From Terriglobia bacterium (GTDB lineage: Bacteria > Acidobacteriota > Terriglobia > Bryobacterales > Bryobacteraceae): 64,000 nucleotides of DNA. Under the pieces are notes generated by a model, which saw only the letters and a list, made by a program, of their open reading frames with translations, was not told the DNA's origin and searched no databases. A program made the position numbers and the translations under genes. Below are positions 38,860-47,365 of the stretch, piece after piece (position 1 is the first letter of the stretch; every line of letters begins with the position of its first letter). Where the stretch lies: positions 62,001 to 126,000 of the forward strand of contig JAIQFS010000001.1 in NCBI GenBank assembly GCA_020073145.1. The letters are read 5' to 3'.

Positions 38860-39072
38860 CCCGATGAGTGCTCTCCTTGGTTTATCATCCCATTTGTGGG
38901 GTGAAGGCAAAGTGAAGCCCAAGCTAAGAAGGCGTCGGCTAGTATGTACAGAGCCAACCACCAGAACCACCGACAGCACAGCAGGAAGCCGGATTGGTCA
39001 GGATTCCGCAGATCGACCAGATGGTAAGAAGGTTTGGTTCTTTGTCGAGAACTTCGGCAAGGACGACAGCAC

Positions 39073-41061
39073 TCATTCCGCCTCCGAAGTAAACACGATC
39101 AACTCCGCGCCTTCGTCCACCACGTCGCCGGGGGCGTAGCGGACTTCTTTGATGACGCCATCGGTCGGCGCGGTGATGGTGTACTCCATCTTCATGGCTT
39201 CCAGGATCAGCAGACCGGCGCCACGTTTCACCTCCGCGCCCGCCCGGGTCAGCACCTGAATGATGCGGCCGGGCATCGGGGCGGTCAGGCTGCCGGTGGC
39301 TTCCTCTTCAGCTCCCTTGGGGGCGAGCGGATCGACCAGGTGGAGGACGCGATTCACGCCGTCCAGAATGACCGTGAACTCACCTGCGTGGCGCACGACA
39401 GTGGCGCGCGTCTTGACGCCGTCGATCCGAACGCCGCCGTCTGCGGCCGAAAGCGTCGCGGAGCCGCCGGGGAGGTCGGAGCGGAAACTGCCATCGCGCT
39501 GCGGGTAGACGCGCACAGCGATTACGGTCTCACCCTCCCGAAACGCCAGGTCCAGATAGCCGGCGCTGTTCATGCGCCAGGCGGTGAGCTGATTCCACGG
39601 CGACCAGGGGTCGTTCGACGCCGCGGCCCGTTCTTCCACCGAGCGGCGTTCATCGGCCAGAACGCTCAGCACTGCCGCAGCGAGCACTTCCCGCGAGACC
39701 GGCAAAGCGGTGGGAGACAACTCGGCAGCGTGACGCGGGATGAAGCCGGTGTCTACCTTCGCAGCGGCGTACGCGGGATGCGCGGCCACTTGCGCCAGGA
39801 AAGCCAGGTTCGTGGTCACGCCCGCGATTTCGTAGTCGGCCAGGGCCCGGCGTAGACGTTGCACCGCGGCGGCGCGGTCCTCGCCCCAGACAATCAGCTT
39901 GGCGATCATCGGGTCGTAGTGGATGGAAATCAGATCGCCGCTGCGCACGCCGGTGTCCACGCGCACGTGCTCGCCGGCGAGCGGCGGCCTCACATGGAGG
40001 AGCGTGCCGATGGAGGGCCGGAATTCCTGCACCGGGTCTTCGGCGTAGACACGCGCTTCGATGGCGTGCCCGTGGACGGCCAGTTCCTCCTGCGTCTTCG
40101 GCAACGCGCCGCCGGCGGCCACGCGCAGTTGCCATTCCACCAGATCCAGCCCGGTGATGAACTCCGTCACCGGATGCTCCACCTGCAGACGCGTGTTCAT
40201 CTCCATGAAGTAGAACTGGTCGCTCTCGGCCAGAAACTCCACCGTGCCGGCGTTGACGTAGCCGATGGCGCGCGCGGCCGCACAGGCCGCTTCGCCCATG
40301 GCACGCCGGCGGGCCGGATCCATGCCGGGCGCAGGGGACTCTTCCATCACCTTCTGATGCCGGCGCTGGATGGAGCAATCGCGCTCGAACAGCGAGACCA
40401 CGTTGCCGTGCGCGTCGGCGAACACCTGGATTTCGATGTGGCGCGGGTGAGCCAGGTACTTCTCCAGCAGCAGGCGGCCGTCACCAAAAGAGGATGCCGC
40501 TTCCCGCGCCGCCGAAGCGATGGCGGCTTCCAGGTCCTCCGCCCGCTCCACCACCCGCATGCCTTTGCCGCCGCCGCCGGCCGAGGCTTTCAACAGCACC
40601 GGATAGCCCAACCGCTCCGCAGCCGCGGCCAGCGTCTTCAAATCCTGCGCCTCGCCGTGATAGCCGGGCACCAGCGGCACGCCCGATTTCTCCATCAGCG
40701 TTTTGGCCGCCGATTTCGACCCCATCGCGCGAATGGCCGAGGCCGGCGGCCCGATGAACACGATGCCTGCCGCGGCGCACGCCTCGGCGAACTCGGCGTT
40801 CTCGGCGAGGAACCCATACCCCGGATGAATCGCCTGCGCTCCCGACCGCCGCGCGGCGTCCAGAATCCGGTCGATGGCCAGGTAGCTCTCGCGCGCCGGC
40901 GGCGGACCGATGGGATACGCCTCGTCCGCCAGTTCCACGTGCAGCGCGCGCGCATCGGCCTCTGAGTATACGGCCACCGTGCGAATGCCCATCCGGCGGG
41001 CGGTTCGCATCACCCGGCAGGCAATCTCGCCGCGATTGGCAATCAGGATTCTTTCGAACAT
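39073..41061 (-). CDS. Acyl-CoA carboxylase biotin-carboxylase/BCCP subunit (methylcrotonyl-CoA type)
   Basis: This 662-residue alpha subunit has biotin carboxylase at residues about 1-450 (ATP-grasp motif ASAGGGGKGM, EKYLAHPRHIEIQVF, EMNTRLQVEHPV). A linker domain is followed by a C-terminal biotinyl domain with the EAMKM lysine. The length and the carboxyltransferase partner 4 bases upstream fit methylcrotonyl-CoA carboxylase in leucine breakdown, though propionyl- or geranyl-CoA carboxylases look similar. No other leucine-catabolic gene is in the window. Confidence 0.93.
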   Translation of the reverse strand: MFERILIANRGEIACRVMRTARRMGIRTVAVYSEADARALHVELADEAYPIGPPPARESYLAIDRILDAARRSGAQAIHPGYGFLAENAEFAEACAAAGIVFIGPPASAIRAMGSKSAAKTLMEKSGVPLVPGYHGEAQDLKTLAAAAERLGYPVLLKASAGGGGKGMRVVERAEDLEAAIASAAREAASSFGDGRLLLEKYLAHPRHIEIQVFADAHGNVVSLFERDCSIQRRHQKVMEESPAPGMDPARRRAMGEAACAAARAIGYVNAGTVEFLAESDQFYFMEMNTRLQVEHPVTEFITGLDLVEWQLRVAAGGALPKTQEELAVHGHAIEARVYAEDPVQEFRPSIGTLLHVRPPLAGEHVRVDTGVRSGDLISIHYDPMIAKLIVWGEDRAAAVQRLRRALADYEIAGVTTNLAFLAQVAAHPAYAAAKVDTGFIPRHAAELSPTALPVSREVLAAAVLSVLADERRSVEERAAASNDPWSPWNQLTAWRMNSAGYLDLAFREGETVIAVRVYPQRDGSFRSDLPGGSATLSAADGGVRIDGVKTRATVVRHAGEFTVILDGVNRVLHLVDPLAPKGAEEEATGSLTAPMPGRIIQVLTRAGAEVKRGAGLLILEAMKMEYTITAPTDGVIKEVRYAPGDVVDEGAELIVFTSEAE

Positions 41062-41065
41062 GGGC

Positions 41066-42673
41066 TCACATCCGGAAGACGCCGAAGCGGGTCGCCTCGA
41101 TGGTCGCGTTCATTGCGGCCGAAAGCCCGAGGCCGAGCACCGTCCTGGTATCCGCCGGATCGATCACGCCATCATCCCACAGCCGCGCGCTCGAATAATA
41201 CGGATGGCCTTGCGTTTCGTATTGCTGGCGGATCGGAGCTTTGAATTTCTCTTCGTCCTCGGCCGGCCAGGTTTTTCCGTCGGCCTCCAGGTTGTCGCGC
41301 CGCACCGTGGCCAGCACGCTAGCGGCCTGCTCGCCGCCCATTACCGAGATGCGCGCGTTCGGCCACATCCACAGGAAGCGCGGACTGTAGGCTCGGCCGC
41401 ACATGCCGTAGTTGCCGGCCCCGAAGCTGTTGCCGATGATCACGGTGAACTTGGGCACGGCGGCCGTGGCCACCGCAGTCACCATCTTGGCGCCGTCTTT
41501 GCTGATGCCGCCGGCCTCGTATTTGCGGCCCACCATGAAGCCGGTGATGTTCTGCAGAAACACCAGCGGGATGCCGCGCTGCGCGCACAGCTCGATGAAG
41601 TGCGCGGCCTTGAGCGCGCTCTCCGAAAACAGAATGCCGTTGTTGGCCACGAGGCCCACCGGGTAGCCCCAGATGTGGGCGAAGCCGGTGACCAGGGTGG
41701 GCCCATAGAGCTGTTTGAATTCGTCGAATTCGCTGGAGTCCACCAGGCGCGCGATCACCTCGCGCACGTCGTACGGTTTGCGGATATCGGCCGGCACCAC
41801 GCCGTGCAGTTCCTCCGGGTCGAATCGCGGCTCGCGCGGCCGCTGCAATTCCAGTTGGGGCTGCCTCCGCGCCGGAAGCCCGCCCACGATGCGGCGCGCG
41901 ATCGCCAGCGCGTGCGGGTCGTTCTGAGCATAGTAGTCGGTCACCCCGGAAGTCCGGCAATGCACGTCGGCGCCGCCGATCTCTTCGGCGGTCGAGACTT
42001 CGCCGGTGGCCGCCTTGACCAGTTGGGGCCCGCCCAGATAGATGGTGCCCTGGTTGCGCACGATCACGGCCTGATCCGCCATGGCGGGAATATAGGCGCC
42101 GCCCGCCGTGCACATGCCCATTACCACGGCGATCTGCGGAATGCCGGCCGCCGAGAGCTGCGCCTCGTTGTAGAAGATGCGGCCGAAGTGGTCGCGGTCC
42201 GGAAAAATCTCGTCCTGGTGCGGCAGGTTGGCGCCGCCGCTGTCCACCAGGTAGAGGCACGGCAGGCGGTTCTGCAGGGCGATCTCCTGCGCGCGCAGGT
42301 GCTTCTTCAGGGTGATGGGGTAATAGGTGCCGCCCTTGACCGTGGCGTCATTGGCGACGACCACGCACTCGCGCCCCATCACGCGGCCAACCCCGGTCAC
42401 AATGCCGGCGGAGGCGATGTTGTCCCCGTACATCCCGTAGGCCGCCAGCGGGCTGAGTTCCAGAAACGGGGAGCCGGGGTCGATCAGCTCGCTGACGCGG
42501 TCGCGGGCCAGCAGCTTGCCGCGGCTCCGGTGCTTCTGCCGCGCGGCTTCGCTGCCGCCCTGGGCGATCTGGCCGGTCTTGGCCCGCAAATCGGTCAGGA
42601 GTACCTGCATGGCGGCCGCGTTGGCGCGGAAGCCCTCCGAGCGGGCATCGAGATTCGTCGAGAGAACCGGCAT
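41066..42673 (-). CDS. Acyl-CoA carboxylase carboxyltransferase subunit (methylcrotonyl-CoA type)
   Basis: This 535-residue beta subunit begins [20 protein letters not shown]. The segments [60 protein letters not shown] and [16 protein letters not shown] are characteristic of methylcrotonyl-CoA carboxylase beta subunits. It transfers CO2 from biotin of the alpha subunit to the acyl-CoA. The start at 42673 follows family N-termini. The gap 42674-42924 upstream shows no gene. Confidence 0.94.
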   Translation of the reverse strand: MPVLSTNLDARSEGFRANAAAMQVLLTDLRAKTGQIAQGGSEAARQKHRSRGKLLARDRVSELIDPGSPFLELSPLAAYGMYGDNIASAGIVTGVGRVMGRECVVVANDATVKGGTYYPITLKKHLRAQEIALQNRLPCLYLVDSGGANLPHQDEIFPDRDHFGRIFYNEAQLSAAGIPQIAVVMGMCTAGGAYIPAMADQAVIVRNQGTIYLGGPQLVKAATGEVSTAEEIGGADVHCRTSGVTDYYAQNDPHALAIARRIVGGLPARRQPQLELQRPREPRFDPEELHGVVPADIRKPYDVREVIARLVDSSEFDEFKQLYGPTLVTGFAHIWGYPVGLVANNGILFSESALKAAHFIELCAQRGIPLVFLQNITGFMVGRKYEAGGISKDGAKMVTAVATAAVPKFTVIIGNSFGAGNYGMCGRAYSPRFLWMWPNARISVMGGEQAASVLATVRRDNLEADGKTWPAEDEEKFKAPIRQQYETQGHPYYSSARLWDDGVIDPADTRTVLGLGLSAAMNATIEATRFGVFRM

Positions 42674-42924
42674 GTCCTCTAGTTGAACAGCGTCAGCGGC
42701 GTGAAGGCAAGGGCCGGCAGCCCGCGGGTTGCCCACCACGGCAGGTTGCCCACCTGGCCCGGCATCCTTATGCATTTGCAGGTGCGGCCGGCCGCCGTTC
42801 ACTTTAGTTATGCCGCGGCTGTTGCGCTTGGACGTACCACCAGAATGAGTCTTGTTGCCAAAAGAAATGTGCCGTACAGTTCCACCCTAAGCCCGCTCCG
42901 GCTAGAGCAGGGTGGAATAAAGCT

Positions 42925-43203
42925 ATGGTTCGAACTGACATCTCCCTCGTGGAACTCTCCGATTCCCAAGAGATCGCCGCTTTGCTGGCATCCCAACCGC
43001 AACCCCAGCGCCCGCCCACGACGCCGCGCGCCCGCCTCTCCACGCGCTCGGGCCGCCGCCATCGCTGCCAATGCGGAGGCTGCCCGGCCTGCGCCGAGAA
43101 TGCCCGCTGGGACAAGATTTTCAACGAAAAGTTCGCCGATCCCAATTACTACAAGGCCCAGCCCATCCGGCACACGTCTTCGCTGAGCTGGCCGCCGCGC
43201 TAA
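42925..43203 (+). CDS. Small CxCxxCxxC protein with conserved RWDKIFNEKFADPNYY tail
   Basis: This 92-residue protein has a helical start (MVRTDISLVELSDSQEIAAL), a Pro/Arg/Ser linker, then a four-Cys cluster CQCGGCPAC (C48, C50, C53, C56) followed by ENARWDKIFNEKFADPNYYK. The spacing suits a zinc or Fe-S site. I associate the RWDxIFxxKFADPxYY tail with small acidobacterial proteins of unknown function. The ATG at 42925 is the natural start. It has an opposing neighbour at its 3' end and no operon partner. Confidence 0.75.
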   Translation: MVRTDISLVELSDSQEIAALLASQPQPQRPPTTPRARLSTRSGRRHRCQCGGCPACAENARWDKIFNEKFADPNYYKAQPIRHTSSLSWPPR

Positions 43204-43222
43204 GCTCTGGGTTGGCGGTGCA

Positions 43223-43570
43223 TCAGGAAGAACGCCGGGCTCTTTCGTAGGCTGTCCCCACCATGGCAAAGGCAAGGATGGCCGCGAAATACGCCTTGGT
43301 GGCGTTCTCACTGGTCTTGCTGGGGCCGTGCTGGTCGCACCACGCCGGGATCCCGCCTGCGTACTCGCTGGTCCGGTAGACGTAGAAGCCTTTGGTGCGC
43401 AGTTCGTCGGCCGCGCGTTTCAAGGTGCGCGTCGCCTTGCGGCCGCACACCGTGCAGCGAGCGTCGATGCCATCCAGGGGAACCAGCGGCACAGACCGGT
43501 TGAGAACCAGCAGGAACGCCAGCGCGGGGGCAGCCAGCAGCACGATTGTGGCAATCGTATTCAGCCGCAT
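43223..43570 (-). CDS. Small membrane protein with CxxC motif
   Basis: This 115-residue product has an N-terminal membrane helix (IATIVLLAAPALAFLLVL), a middle domain with CTVC and a later Cys-His pair (WCDQHG), and a second hydrophobic segment near the C-terminus (AYFAAILAFAMVGTAYE). The CTVC/CDQH pattern could hold a zinc ribbon between two membrane spans. I do not recognise the family. It converges with the 92-residue gene and lies 36 bases downstream of the HDOD gene on the same strand. Confidence 0.7.
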   Translation of the reverse strand: MRLNTIATIVLLAAPALAFLLVLNRSVPLVPLDGIDARCTVCGRKATRTLKRAADELRTKGFYVYRTSEYAGGIPAWCDQHGPSKTSENATKAYFAAILAFAMVGTAYERARRSS

Positions 43571-43606
43571 GACGTGGCGGAAATGCCTCGGTCCGGGCGG
43601 ACACCG

Positions 43607-44590
43607 TTACCCGGCGCGCGAGCGAACCAGACCCCCATCGTGAAAGGTTTCCAGTTGTCTATCGATCTTGGCCTGCAAGACTTCCGGCAGCAAGAGCGAA
43701 GAATTGCGCAAGCGGGCCGGAATCGCCGCCAGGACGGCTTCTGGTCCTTCGATCAGGTCGGCGCGCTTCACTTCCGGGAAACCGAGGCAGTCGGCCAGGT
43801 TGCACGCCACGCCGACGAGCTCGAACAACTGGCCGGCATGGACGGCGACGTCCCAATGGTGGAAGCGGACGCAATCGCACAAGGCGGTGGGGAAGCCCCA
43901 GGTTCCCGCCAGGAACGCCCCGGCGTCGTCATGGGCGCAGCCGAAGAGCAGTTTCTCGAGGTTCAGGTATTCCTGGATGTTGGCGAACCCGGTGGAGAGC
44001 ACCTGTCCGTACTTCTCGGCGGAAACCTGAAACAGCGCCAGTCGACCCACATCGTGCATCAGACCGGCGGTGTAGAGCAGCGGCACCGACGTATCCTCGG
44101 CGGCGCCGAGCGCTTCCGCGATGACCGCGGTGGCGATGGAGTGACGCCAGGAAACCTGGAGAGCGTCGCCCCACTGCCCGGTGCGGATATAGCCTTTGAC
44201 GGCGACCGCGAAGGCCAGCGACCGGATGCGCTCCAAGCCCAGCAGCGCAATGGCGTGCCGGATGCTCTGCACCGTGGCGCGGACGCCGAAGACGGGAGAA
44301 TTGGCCAGAATCAGCAGGTCCGTAGCCAGCACCGGGTCGGACTTGAACACCCCTTCGAAATCGGCGATGGCCGAATCGCTTTCGGCGGAGATCGAGAGCA
44401 ATTTCAACGTGGACGGCCGCAGCGGGGGAAGCCGGGACAGCCGGTTGAAGACGTTGGGTTCGCCGCCGAATTGTGGGACCGGTGCGGGTTCGTGAATCAG
44501 CGGGCTCTGCAACGTCGACCTCTTCTCCGAGACGGGGGGGCCGCTATCCAAAGTCGTGGGCCCTCGTCGTTCATATCGGATGGCCGACAC
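43607..44590 (-). CDS. HDOD domain signalling protein
   Basis: This 327-residue protein contains an HDOD domain (residues about 45-260), with RLPPLRPSTLKLLSISAE, SIRHAIALLGLERIRSLAFA and AGLMHDVGRLALF as family signatures. HDOD proteins relay signals in motility, c-di-GMP and stress pathways and usually lack phosphohydrolase activity. The GTG start at 44590 lacks a strong ribosome binding site. It is divergent from the PilZ gene and shares with it a region holding twin inverted repeats. Proximity to the flagellar genes supports a motility-related role. Confidence 0.9.
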   Translation of the reverse strand: MSAIRYERRGPTTLDSGPPVSEKRSTLQSPLIHEPAPVPQFGGEPNVFNRLSRLPPLRPSTLKLLSISAESDSAIADFEGVFKSDPVLATDLLILANSPVFGVRATVQSIRHAIALLGLERIRSLAFAVAVKGYIRTGQWGDALQVSWRHSIATAVIAEALGAAEDTSVPLLYTAGLMHDVGRLALFQVSAEKYGQVLSTGFANIQEYLNLEKLLFGCAHDDAGAFLAGTWGFPTALCDCVRFHHWDVAVHAGQLFELVGVACNLADCLGFPEVKRADLIEGPEAVLAAIPARLRNSSLLLPEVLQAKIDRQLETFHDGGLVRSRAG

Positions 44591-44609
44591 GATGCTTCTA
44601 GAGAAATAC

Positions 44610-44693
44610 AGGTTTTTACCTTAGTTATCCCGGGACCCGCTGCCCAAAGCGCCCACCTCTCCAGTACTTTGTTGAAAAACAGGTACTTAACCT
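44610..44693. repeat. Two AGGT-N4/5-ACCT inverted repeats between hdod and pilZ genes
   Basis: AGGT-TTTT-ACCT (44610-44621) and AGGT-ACTTA-ACCT (44681-44693) are two similar short dyads, both preceded by ACA/AAC. They lie about 70 bases apart in the 172-base divergent region. They could be operator sites controlling both genes. Confidence 0.4.
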
Positions 44694-44762
44694 CACCTTT
44701 GGACACCTAACCGGACTTGTCACGGGGCCGAATCAGCCCCCATGATGGGGGGAGAACGTAGC

Positions 44763-45137
44763 ATGTCTCTTGACCTGATCCCCGGCGACCGCCGGATATA
44801 CCGGCGCTATGAGTGCCAACTGGACCTGCGGTTCGAGCATCAGGACCGGGCGGGCGCCATCACAGTAGGCCACGGCGTCACCGCGGATCTGAGCACGGGG
44901 GCCTTGCGTTTCTTTCCCGACCAGACACTCCCTCCGGGCTCCCAGACCGAGGCCCGGGTGGCTTGGCCGTTCCTGCTGCAGAACGTGTGCCCGCTCGAAT
45001 TGGTTCTGAAAGGGACGGTCAGCGCGGTAACGGGCAGAGGCACGATTCTGGCGATTCGGAGCTATGAATTCCGCACCTGCGGTGCGCGGTCGTTCTGGGA
45101 AACGCCGCCGGCTTCGAGCATGTGGAAAGTGGCATAA
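44763..45137 (+). CDS. PilZ domain c-di-GMP receptor
   Basis: This 124-residue PilZ protein has the c-di-GMP-binding RxxxR at the N-terminus (within RRIYRRYECQ) and the second motif DLSTGALRF (D/NxSxxG), so ligand binding is expected. The start at 44763 follows a GGGGAG; an upstream in-frame ATG at 44742 adds only MMGGERS. Its last 76 bases overlap the 3' end of a convergent ORF. Context with HDOD and flagellar genes suggests control of motility or surface attachment. Confidence 0.88.
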   Translation: MSLDLIPGDRRIYRRYECQLDLRFEHQDRAGAITVGHGVTADLSTGALRFFPDQTLPPGSQTEARVAWPFLLQNVCPLELVLKGTVSAVTGRGTILAIRSYEFRTCGARSFWETPPASSMWKVA

Positions 45138-45439
45138 GCCGGCGGGCGCATGCCCGACGGACCCATACCCGATGGACCCAGGGAGTCCCGGCTGAGGACG
45201 CATTTGCGGCCATAGGACCAGCCTTCCACCTGCACCACGGCGCCCTGGCGGCCGACCCGGTACAACGCCGCCGCTCCCAGTTCGATGGCCAGGGCCGGCA
45301 GGGACCACCCCGTGACGTCCGACAGGATGCGGATCGATCCGGTCCGCAGGACGCTGATCACGTACTCGGGGGCATTGCGCTCGCGCGACGCCACGGCCGT
45401 ATCCAGGATGCGTTCCGCGTCTCGAAGAAAGCTCTCCAC
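45062..45439 (-). CDS. Hypothetical protein, 125 aa, overlapping the PilZ gene tail
   Basis: I do not recognise this protein. The N-terminal 85 residues look like a real folded domain (FLRDAERILDTAVASRERNA, then YVISVLRTGSIRILSD and ELGAAALYRVGRQGAVVQVE), while the last 35 are low-complexity and overlap the PilZ gene. It lies upstream of and on the same strand as the lytic transglycosylase only if read outward; the two are separate units. The overlap may mean the true 3' end is shifted. Confidence 0.6.
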   Translation of the reverse strand: MESFLRDAERILDTAVASRERNAPEYVISVLRTGSIRILSDVTGWSLPALAIELGAAALYRVGRQGAVVQVEGWSYGRKCVLSRDSLGPSGMGPSGMRPPAYATFHMLEAGGVSQNDRAPQVRNS

Positions 45440-45496
45440 AGAACTCTCTTCGGCCAGCGGAAGGCCGAATTCCGGTCAGATTTCGCCCGGAAGGGA

Positions 45497-46198
45497 TCAG
45501 GGAAGAAACGACAGCACCTTCTGCACGTAATCGACGGTCTCAGGGAGGTTGGGCACGCCGCCGGCTTGATTCACCCGGCCCGGTCCGGCATTGAACGCGC
45601 CCAAGGCCAGGGAGGGGTCCCCGCCGTACAGGTTCAGCAACTGTTTCAGAAAGCGGGCGCCGGCATCCACGTTTTCTTTGGGATCGAAGGCGTCGGTGAC
45701 GCCCAATTGCGCGGCCGTGGCCGGCATCAACTGCATCAGGCCCATCGCCCCTTTGGCGGAGACAGCGCAGGGGCGGGCGCCCGATTCCTGGCGGATGACC
45801 CCGCGAAGCAGGTCGGGGGCTAGGTTTTCACGGAGGGCCGCCTCTGCCACCAGGGAGTCGATTTGGGAGGAAGGCAGCGGGGGGCAGGCGGGAGCGGGCT
45901 CAGCCACCGGGGGTATCGGGGAATCCGGCAGGCTCGGCACGGAGGGCAGCGTCGCCAGCGGCTGCAGAGTGAAGAAGGACGAGGCCGGTTGGGGCGCCGC
46001 CTGTTTCTTGAGAGCCTGGCGCTGGGCTTCAATCGAGGCGGCCATGGAGGCGACGGCCTGCCGCTGTTGGGCCATGGCAGCAGCCATGGCTTGGGCCGAA
46101 GACGGCGGTGCATCCGCGTCTCCGGCCCACAACCCGGCAGACACCAGGAGGGGCATCACGAGCACGCGTAAGTGGTTTAGTTGAATGGATATCCGCAT
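45497..46198 (-). CDS. Lytic transglycosylase (SLT domain)
   Basis: This 233-residue exported SLT enzyme cleaves peptidoglycan. The N-terminus (MRISIQLNHLRVLVMPLLVS) is a signal peptide, followed by a Gln/Ala-rich stretch and a Pro-rich linker. The catalytic domain at about 110-233 has the catalytic Glu in RQESGARPCAVSAKGAMGLM and the NAGPGRV motif. The start at 46198 is preferred over an upstream ATG that lacks a signal peptide. The adjacent rod-binding FlgJ lacks a muramidase domain, so this enzyme may open the wall for rod assembly. Confidence 0.88.
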   Translation of the reverse strand: MRISIQLNHLRVLVMPLLVSAGLWAGDADAPPSSAQAMAAAMAQQRQAVASMAASIEAQRQALKKQAAPQPASSFFTLQPLATLPSVPSLPDSPIPPVAEPAPACPPLPSSQIDSLVAEAALRENLAPDLLRGVIRQESGARPCAVSAKGAMGLMQLMPATAAQLGVTDAFDPKENVDAGARFLKQLLNLYGGDPSLALGAFNAGPGRVNQAGGVPNLPETVDYVQKVLSFLP

Positions 46199-46217
46199 GG
46201 TAATTCCAGGAACCGTA

Positions 46218-46243
46218 GAAAGGAGGACATCAACCGCCGATAT
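46218..46243 (+). promoter_or_regulatory. Sigma-28 (FliA)-type promoter for flaG-fliS
   Basis: GAAA (46218-46221), a 15-base spacer and CCGATAT (46237-46243; GCCGATAT with the preceding G) match the FliA/SigD consensus TAAA-N14-16-CCGATAT at all but one position. The predicted start is about 30 bases before the flaG ATG at 46283. FliA itself is encoded at 61412. Confidence 0.6.
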
Positions 46244-46282
46244 GAATCGTGGGTTGCAGGATGCAACCTTCGTGAGGCGCTT

Positions 46283-46573
46283 ATGCAAATCGGTCCCGTG
46301 AATTCTTTAACTCCTGCGCCGGCGGTGGATCCCACCCCGGTCGCTAACCAGGACCCGACTTTCCTCAAGCAAGTGGCCACGGCGGTTCGGGCGATCAACC
46401 AGTCCGAGTTGTACGGGCAGGATCGCGAACTGCAGTTCGCGCGCGATCCCGGCACCAAAACGATGATCATCAAAGTTGTGCAGCAAGCTACCGGAGAAGT
46501 GCTCGAACAAATCCCGCCGGAAGAAGTTCTGCGGGCTTTTGAAGCTCTGCAGAAGATGCAGAAAGGGAAATAG
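46283..46573 (+). CDS. flaG: FlaG-family flagellar protein
   Basis: This 96-residue protein has the FlaG core (RELQFARDPGTKTMIIKVVQ, then GEVLEQIPPEEVLRAFEAL). FlaG influences filament length and is a late flagellar gene. I use ATG 46283 because a GAGG lies seven bases upstream; the longer frame from 46181 has no family similarity and would place a sigma-28 promoter inside the gene. It is followed by fliS after five bases, so flaG-fliS form a late unit. Flagellin and fliD are not in the window. Confidence 0.88.
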   Translation: MQIGPVNSLTPAPAVDPTPVANQDPTFLKQVATAVRAINQSELYGQDRELQFARDPGTKTMIIKVVQQATGEVLEQIPPEEVLRAFEALQKMQKGK

Positions 46574-46578
46574 GGGCT

Positions 46579-47058
46579 ATGAAGGGGAGAGCAGCGTACC
46601 TCGAGACGCACGTGCTGTCGGCTGACCCGATGGAACTGGTCTGCCTGCTGTATCAGCACGGGGCGGATGCGGTGCAGGATGCACGGCAGTATCTGGCCAG
46701 CGGCGATATCGCAGCGCGCGCGAAAGCCATCTCGAAGACGATTGCGATCCTGGGCGAGTTGACGGCGTCGTTGAATCGCGAAGTAGGCGGCGCCATTGGC
46801 AGCAACCTGGAGCAGTTGTACAACTACATGACGCTGCGTCTGACGGAAGCGAACGTGCGGCAACAGGATGGGCCTCTGGCGGAGGTGCAGTCGCTGCTGA
46901 CCACGTTGGGGCAAGCCTGGCAGGAGACGCGGGCGCGGCAGTCGGCGGTTGCGGTTCATCCGGCGGTTCCAGCGCCAGACACGCCCGCAACGCCTCCAGC
47001 GGCCGCGGCCTGGCAGGAAACGGATCTGGAGCCGGCGACCCATGGGTGGAGCGCCTAG
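46579..47058 (+). CDS. fliS: Flagellar secretion chaperone FliS
   Basis: This 159-residue FliS binds flagellin C-termini in the cytosol and prevents premature polymerisation. The helical body begins YLETHVLSADPMELVCLLYQ, and helices up to about residue 120 match FliS. The last 35 residues form an Ala/Pro extension. Its TAG stop lies within a CTAG shared with the convergent flgJ stop. It is co-transcribed with flaG. Confidence 0.92.
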   Translation: MKGRAAYLETHVLSADPMELVCLLYQHGADAVQDARQYLASGDIAARAKAISKTIAILGELTASLNREVGGAIGSNLEQLYNYMTLRLTEANVRQQDGPLAEVQSLLTTLGQAWQETRARQSAVAVHPAVPAPDTPATPPAAAAWQETDLEPATHGWSA

Positions 47059-47354
47059 CTCTGGGGAGCCGGCGGCGTCAAGCCCTTGGCGATGAGTTTG
47101 GCGAGCCCGAGCCCGCCGCCCGCCGCCATCGATTGCGCGAACATCTCCTGGCCGTATTCCATGGCTGAGGAGGAGGCATCGTCCTCGTCGGTTCCCATCC
47201 AACCGCCTTCGGAGTCGCGCATGGACTTCATGATTTGTCCCATCAGCAAGGCTTCGAACTGGCGAGCCGCGTCCTGAACCTTGGCGGGATCGTCCTTAGG
47301 CTGCGCGGTGGCGCCCACGGGCGGGGTGGTGGCGGCGGCAATCGGTGGAAACAT
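47055..47354 (-). CDS. flgJ: Rod-binding protein, FlgJ N-terminal type
   Basis: This 99-residue protein carries only the FlgJ rod-binding domain (DAARQFEALLMGQIMKSMRD, then YGQEMFAQSMAAGGGLGLAK). Full-length FlgJ of gamma-proteobacteria also has a muramidase domain, missing here. The separate SLT gene at 45497 is a candidate partner. It is the last gene of the leftward flgF-flgG-flgA-flgH-flgI-flgJ operon, 11 bases after flgI. Confidence 0.9.
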   Translation of the reverse strand: MFPPIAAATTPPVGATAQPKDDPAKVQDAARQFEALLMGQIMKSMRDSEGGWMGTDEDDASSSAMEYGQEMFAQSMAAGGGLGLAKLIAKGLTPPAPQS

Positions 47355-47365
47355 CGGGAGATCTC

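Noticed and set aside
39859-40965. 368-residue plus-strand ORF opposite the biotin carboxylase gene
   Set aside because: His/Arg-rich shadow frame; the minus strand carries the real biotin carboxylase motifs.
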